Of a DNA stretch of 64,000 bases, positions 61,233 through 64,000 are shown in pieces (within the stretch, counting starts at the first letter, position 1; the number at the start of each line of letters is the position of its first letter). The notes under the pieces are model-generated. The model was given only the letters and a program-made list of their open reading frames with translations. It made no database searches and was not told where the DNA came from. This DNA is from Archangium minus (GTDB lineage: Bacteria; Myxococcota; Myxococcia; Myxococcales; Myxococcaceae), in assembly GCF_044360475.1 (NCBI RefSeq), contig NZ_CP043494.1, forward strand, positions 2,046,001 through 2,110,000. Direction: 5' to 3'. The position numbers and the translations under genes were made by a program.

Positions 61233-61865
61233 ATGCGCATCTTCGGAACGATTGCTGTTGGAATGGCCACGCTGCTGGGTTCAGCGGCTCATGCGGAGCT
61301 GCCCGTCTTCAAGACGGCGCAGGCGTCGTGGCAGGGCTGCGACTACACGATCAAGGTGTTGCAGGATGTCGATGTCGATCTGCGGCCCCTCTACAGGGTC
61401 TCCGTTCAGAGTGCGGTCGTTTCGTCCGATACGTGCTCGCTGGTGCCCACGGCCGTCGAACTGGGGACCTCGAGGGTCGAGCCGACGATTGCGATCGCGG
61501 CCAATGCCCAGGGACTCGTGGCCGCCTATTCCGGAGGCGAGTACGTTCGGCTCGGGATTGGAAAATGGGCCGTCACCCATGTTCATCGTTTGAACCCGAG
61601 CACGCTGCAGACCATGAAGCTGGCGGAGCTGGCGGCGGGTTGGACGTCGGCCCCTGGAACCGCCGGAGGGCCGGGGACGGCGGAGGTGGATCAGATCACC
61701 CTCTACCCTTCCCACGTTGAAGTGACGGGCACGCGGAACGGGAACCTGTTCGGCGTGTATCCCAGCTACTCACCCTATCGGTTCGGAGAGGGCACTCACT
61801 TCGCCGCCTTCTACACGGGCTTCTTCGGGCCGAACCAGCAGCAGCCCATCCTGTTCATCTACTGA
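61233..61865 (+). CDS. Small exported protein
   Basis: The product is 210 aa. The signal peptide MRIFGTIAVGMATLLGSAAH ends AHA, with likely cleavage after residue 21. The mature part is beta-rich with two Cys (WQGCDYTIKV, SDTCSLVPTAVELG) and ends NQQQPILFIY. No family is recognised. ATG 61233 follows GAGG with an AT-rich gap. It is convergent with the VAO-type flavoprotein and divergent from the duplicated repeat gene, whose regulatory dyads lie 167-228 bp upstream. Confidence 0.68.
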   Translation: MRIFGTIAVGMATLLGSAAHAELPVFKTAQASWQGCDYTIKVLQDVDVDLRPLYRVSVQSAVVSSDTCSLVPTAVELGTSRVEPTIAIAANAQGLVAAYSGGEYVRLGIGKWAVTHVHRLNPSTLQTMKLAELAAGWTSAPGTAGGPGTAEVDQITLYPSHVEVTGTRNGNLFGVYPSYSPYRFGEGTHFAAFYTGFFGPNQQQPILFIY

Positions 61866-61901
61866 GCCTGGGCCGCTGGGGTTGGCGCGGCCCCGTCCGC
61901 A

Positions 61902-63416
61902 TCACGGCAGGTAGCGCCCGGGGGCGAGGATGCCGTGGGGATCCAACGCGGCCTTGAGCGTCCTCAACACCCTCGGAGAGTCATCCTCCGGCGTGAAGGG
62001 GAGCACGGGCGACTGGATGCCCAACCGCGCCGGGTAGTAGCCCGCTTCACCCAGGGCCTGCTGCAGCGCATGGTGGCAGGCCAGTGCGCGGGCGTCCTCT
62101 CCCTCCACCTCCCGGTCATAGATGATTGCCACCACCAGGTAGGCACAGCGCGCCGAGACGCCCAGCACGCACAGGTTGGGCTCGAAGCCGAACCGGAGCG
62201 GCAGGGGCTCGGCGATCGCCAGCGCCGTCTCCAGATGGGTGCCCGTCATCGGCACGGCGCACGACAGCCAGATGAAGCCGCACCCGTCGCGCTCCGGCTC
62301 CGGGACCTCGGGCGGGGGTGAGCGCTTGCGCCAGTACATCATCCGCAGGTTGCGCGCCGATGGCACCTGTCGGAGCGCCCCCGGCCCCAGCTCCTCCTCC
62401 CGCGTAAAGGAGAGGGCGGGCACGGCCTCCTTCAGCACATGCTCCGCCCGCTCTTGCGCCGCCTGGGCCTGCGCCTCGCTCGGGGCCTCGAGCACGAAGT
62501 TCAGGTGCCAGGGCGAGACGTTCAGCTTGGCGCGCAGCTTCGCGCGGTGGGACTCCGGCAGCGGCGTGAGCCCCCGGGTCTCCCCCCACGGGTACTGGCC
62601 GAGCACGGACATCACCTTGTAGTCATTCCACAGCGAGAAGGCCTCGCGCAGGGTGCCCTCCATCCGCAGCAGCCGCAGCCGCTCCACCACCGGGCCCAGC
62701 TGGGAGGGATCCTCCAGCACGCCCGACACCAGCCGGAGGCAGGCCGCTCGCGGCGCCAGCCAGAAGGTCATCCGCGTCACCACCCCCAGGTTCGACTGGC
62801 TGAAGAGCCCATCCAGGCCGGGACCCGCGCCCCAGCGCAGCACGGACGCCGCTTGAGCATGGGGGTAGCGCCCGGGCCCGGTGCGAAGGCACTCGCCCGT
62901 GGGCAGCACCACCTCCAGGCCACAGACATATTGGAAGATGTCCCCGTGGGGCCCCGTCCCGTCCCCCCGCTCGAGCGCGTTGCCGATCAGGCTCGACTGG
63001 GGTGGCCCTCCGATGGTGGCCAACTGTAGCCGCGAGCCCCGCTCCTCCAGGAAGGCATGCGCCTGCTCGAACGAGACGCCCGGCTCCACCGTGAGGTACG
63101 CCAGCTCCTCGTCGAACTCGAGCACGCGATTCATCCGGCCCAGGTCCAGCAGCACGCCGCTGCGCGCCGGCACGCGTGAGCCATAGCCCTGGTTGCGCCC
63201 GGCGCTCACCGGGGTGACGGGGATGCGCAACTCGTGGGCAATGCGCAGGCAGGCGCGCACCTCCTCGGTGCTTCCGGGACGCAGCACCGCACCGATCTCC
63301 TGGGTGGTGGCGAACGTCGCCGTACGCGCCCGGGCGAGCGTCGCCTCGTCGGCGAGCACATGGTCCTCGCCCAGCTCCCGACGCCACGCCTCGAGTGCCT
63401 CCCGCAGCCGCTCCAT
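61902..63416 (-). CDS. VAO/4-cresol-dehydrogenase-type FAD-binding oxidase
   Basis: The product is 504 aa. The PCMH FAD domain spans ~30-220: TPVSAGRNQGYGSRVPARSG, YLTVEPGVSFEQAHAFLEER, GNALERGDGTGPHGD and LEVVLPTGECLRTG, closely paralleling 4-cresol dehydrogenase and vanillyl-alcohol oxidase. The FAD-oxidase C-terminal cap follows and ends KAALDPHGILAPGRYLP. Such enzymes oxidise para-substituted phenols. No cytochrome partner (PchC-like) is seen. AAGGAG is 5 nt before ATG 63416. The perfect TGGTGACA palindrome lies 60 bp upstream. Confidence 0.85.
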   Translation of the reverse strand: MERLREALEAWRRELGEDHVLADEATLARARTATFATTQEIGAVLRPGSTEEVRACLRIAHELRIPVTPVSAGRNQGYGSRVPARSGVLLDLGRMNRVLEFDEELAYLTVEPGVSFEQAHAFLEERGSRLQLATIGGPPQSSLIGNALERGDGTGPHGDIFQYVCGLEVVLPTGECLRTGPGRYPHAQAASVLRWGAGPGLDGLFSQSNLGVVTRMTFWLAPRAACLRLVSGVLEDPSQLGPVVERLRLLRMEGTLREAFSLWNDYKVMSVLGQYPWGETRGLTPLPESHRAKLRAKLNVSPWHLNFVLEAPSEAQAQAAQERAEHVLKEAVPALSFTREEELGPGALRQVPSARNLRMMYWRKRSPPPEVPEPERDGCGFIWLSCAVPMTGTHLETALAIAEPLPLRFGFEPNLCVLGVSARCAYLVVAIIYDREVEGEDARALACHHALQQALGEAGYYPARLGIQSPVLPFTPEDDSPRVLRTLKAALDPHGILAPGRYLP

Positions 63417-63475
63417 GCCTGCTCCTTCTCTCGCGGCGCTGGATCGCAACCGCCTCTCCCCGCGGAGTCTACTGG

Positions 63476-63493
63476 TGGTGACAGCTGTCACCA
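63476..63493. promoter_or_regulatory. Perfect 18-bp palindrome of the shared regulatory motif
   Basis: TGGTGACAGCTGTCACCA is a perfect dyad, the symmetrical form of TGGTGACAGCAGACACCA found in three other promoters. A further half-site AGTCACCA lies at ~63503-63510. It sits between the flavoprotein gene and the gene starting at 63641. Confidence 0.72.
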
Positions 63494-63640
63494 CTTCGAA
63501 CGGCAGTCACCAGGTGGAGGAGGGGAGGGCCCGGGCTTCGAGCGCGGGTCACCCGAGGGAAATCGGGTGTTTCGCCTCCCGGGAGGGGTTGGCACGAGAC
63601 CTGCTCAGGGTCGTGTCCGTTCTTTCTCTTCGAGGCCCCC

Positions 63641-64000
63641 ATGACCGCCCCCATCTCCGGTAACCGTCCCATGATGCTCCCCTTGAGCCCGACGTCTTCG
63701 GACTCCGTCGGCCAGAGCGCCCTCCGGCCCCAGCCTTTCGAGCAGGCAGCGCCTGTCGAGGCGAAGAAGCAGCTGGCGCTGGCGCTCCCGCAGGACACCA
63801 CGGCGTTCGAGGCTCCTCGCCAGGCGTCCTTGGGCCGCGCCATGCCCGCCCTGCTCGGAAGCGTCGCGGACAACCCCCTCCAGAAGACCCTGGGGAAGCA
63901 GGCCCTCATCGACACGAACCTCGAGGTGGCCACCAAAGCCCTGGCCGACGCCCAGGCCGGCTTCCAGCTCGCGGCGAGCCTCATGTCGCAGCAGTTCGCC
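63641..64000 (+). CDS. N-terminal part of a proline-rich protein, 3' end outside window
   Basis: From ATG 63641 the frame stays open to the right edge (120 codons). It begins MTAPISGNRPMMLPLSPTSS, a Pro/Ser-rich disordered start without signal peptide, then turns helical (GRAMPALLGSVADNPLQKTL, DTNLEVATKALADAQAGFQL). The design resembles the 897-aa protein and the CD38-like and repeat proteins here, and it shares their regulatory palindrome. Function unknown. Confidence 0.6.
   Translation, partial: MTAPISGNRPMMLPLSPTSSDSVGQSALRPQPFEQAAPVEAKKQLALALPQDTTAFEAPRQASLGRAMPALLGSVADNPLQKTLGKQALIDTNLEVATKALADAQAGFQLAASLMSQQFA

Overview
The window looks like an accessory region of a myxobacterial chromosome, most likely from the Archangium/Cystobacter/Hyalangium group. 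The signs are very high GC coding sequence, a large Ser/Thr kinase with a TPR tail, a sigma-54 activator, a hybrid histidine kinase, a MYXO-CTERM-like sorting tail, a DUF6310/DUF5953-type nuclease and immunity pair, and many lipoproteins and proline-rich exported-type proteins. The assignment is inference from gene content; no rRNA or complete tRNA is present.

Bases 1-8960 hold small redox and regulator units: a SnoaL-like protein, an AraC regulator divergent from an SDR, a cupin protein, and a TetR regulator divergent from an NmrA-like reductase and an epoxide hydrolase, with a perfect 22-bp operator between them. IS91-like transposase debris, a gutted LysR gene and tRNA/tmRNA 3'-end scars lie between them. 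Bases 8960-24270 are heavily scarred. They hold an 897-aa proline-rich protein, two near-identical 265-aa pseudokinase-like membrane proteins plus a shredded third copy, a chimera that includes a piece of the mannosyltransferase cut by the window's left edge, a GH5-like secreted hydrolase, an Rpn-type nuclease, IS21 debris, and a frameshifted DUF6310 gene next to its DUF5953 partner.

Bases 24270-33725 hold YceI, a Cys-rich protein/lipoprotein pair, a membrane protein, a thioester alpha-2-macroglobulin, an AhpD-like protein, and a quinone oxidoreductase behind a near-canonical SoxR-type promoter. Bases 33744-40519 carry the main defence island: an ATPase (rdrA) and a giant adenosine-deaminase-like protein (rdrB) that overlap by 4 bp and match the RADAR antiphage architecture, with a divergent multi-span membrane protein as candidate accessory. 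Downstream is a chimeric remnant of quinone oxidoreductase and YceI copies.

Bases 41158-56199 hold a beta-propeller-like protein, a P450/sulfotransferase pair, a hybrid histidine kinase, a kinase-TPR protein, a lipoprotein, and a sigma-54 activator divergent from a MACPF pore-forming protein. Paired enhancer-like boxes and a -24/-12 promoter lie between the last two. A glycosyltransferase follows.

Bases 56233-64000 hold a CD38/ADP-ribosyl-cyclase-like protein and a repeat-rich protein with its frameshifted tandem duplicate. They share a two-dyad promoter module (TGGTGACA...), and a perfect form of the dyad precedes the gene cut by the right edge. An ACT protein, a small exported protein and a VAO-type flavoprotein lie among them. 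The region reads as an arsenal of exported and defence genes under shared control, eroded by repeated duplication and deletion.
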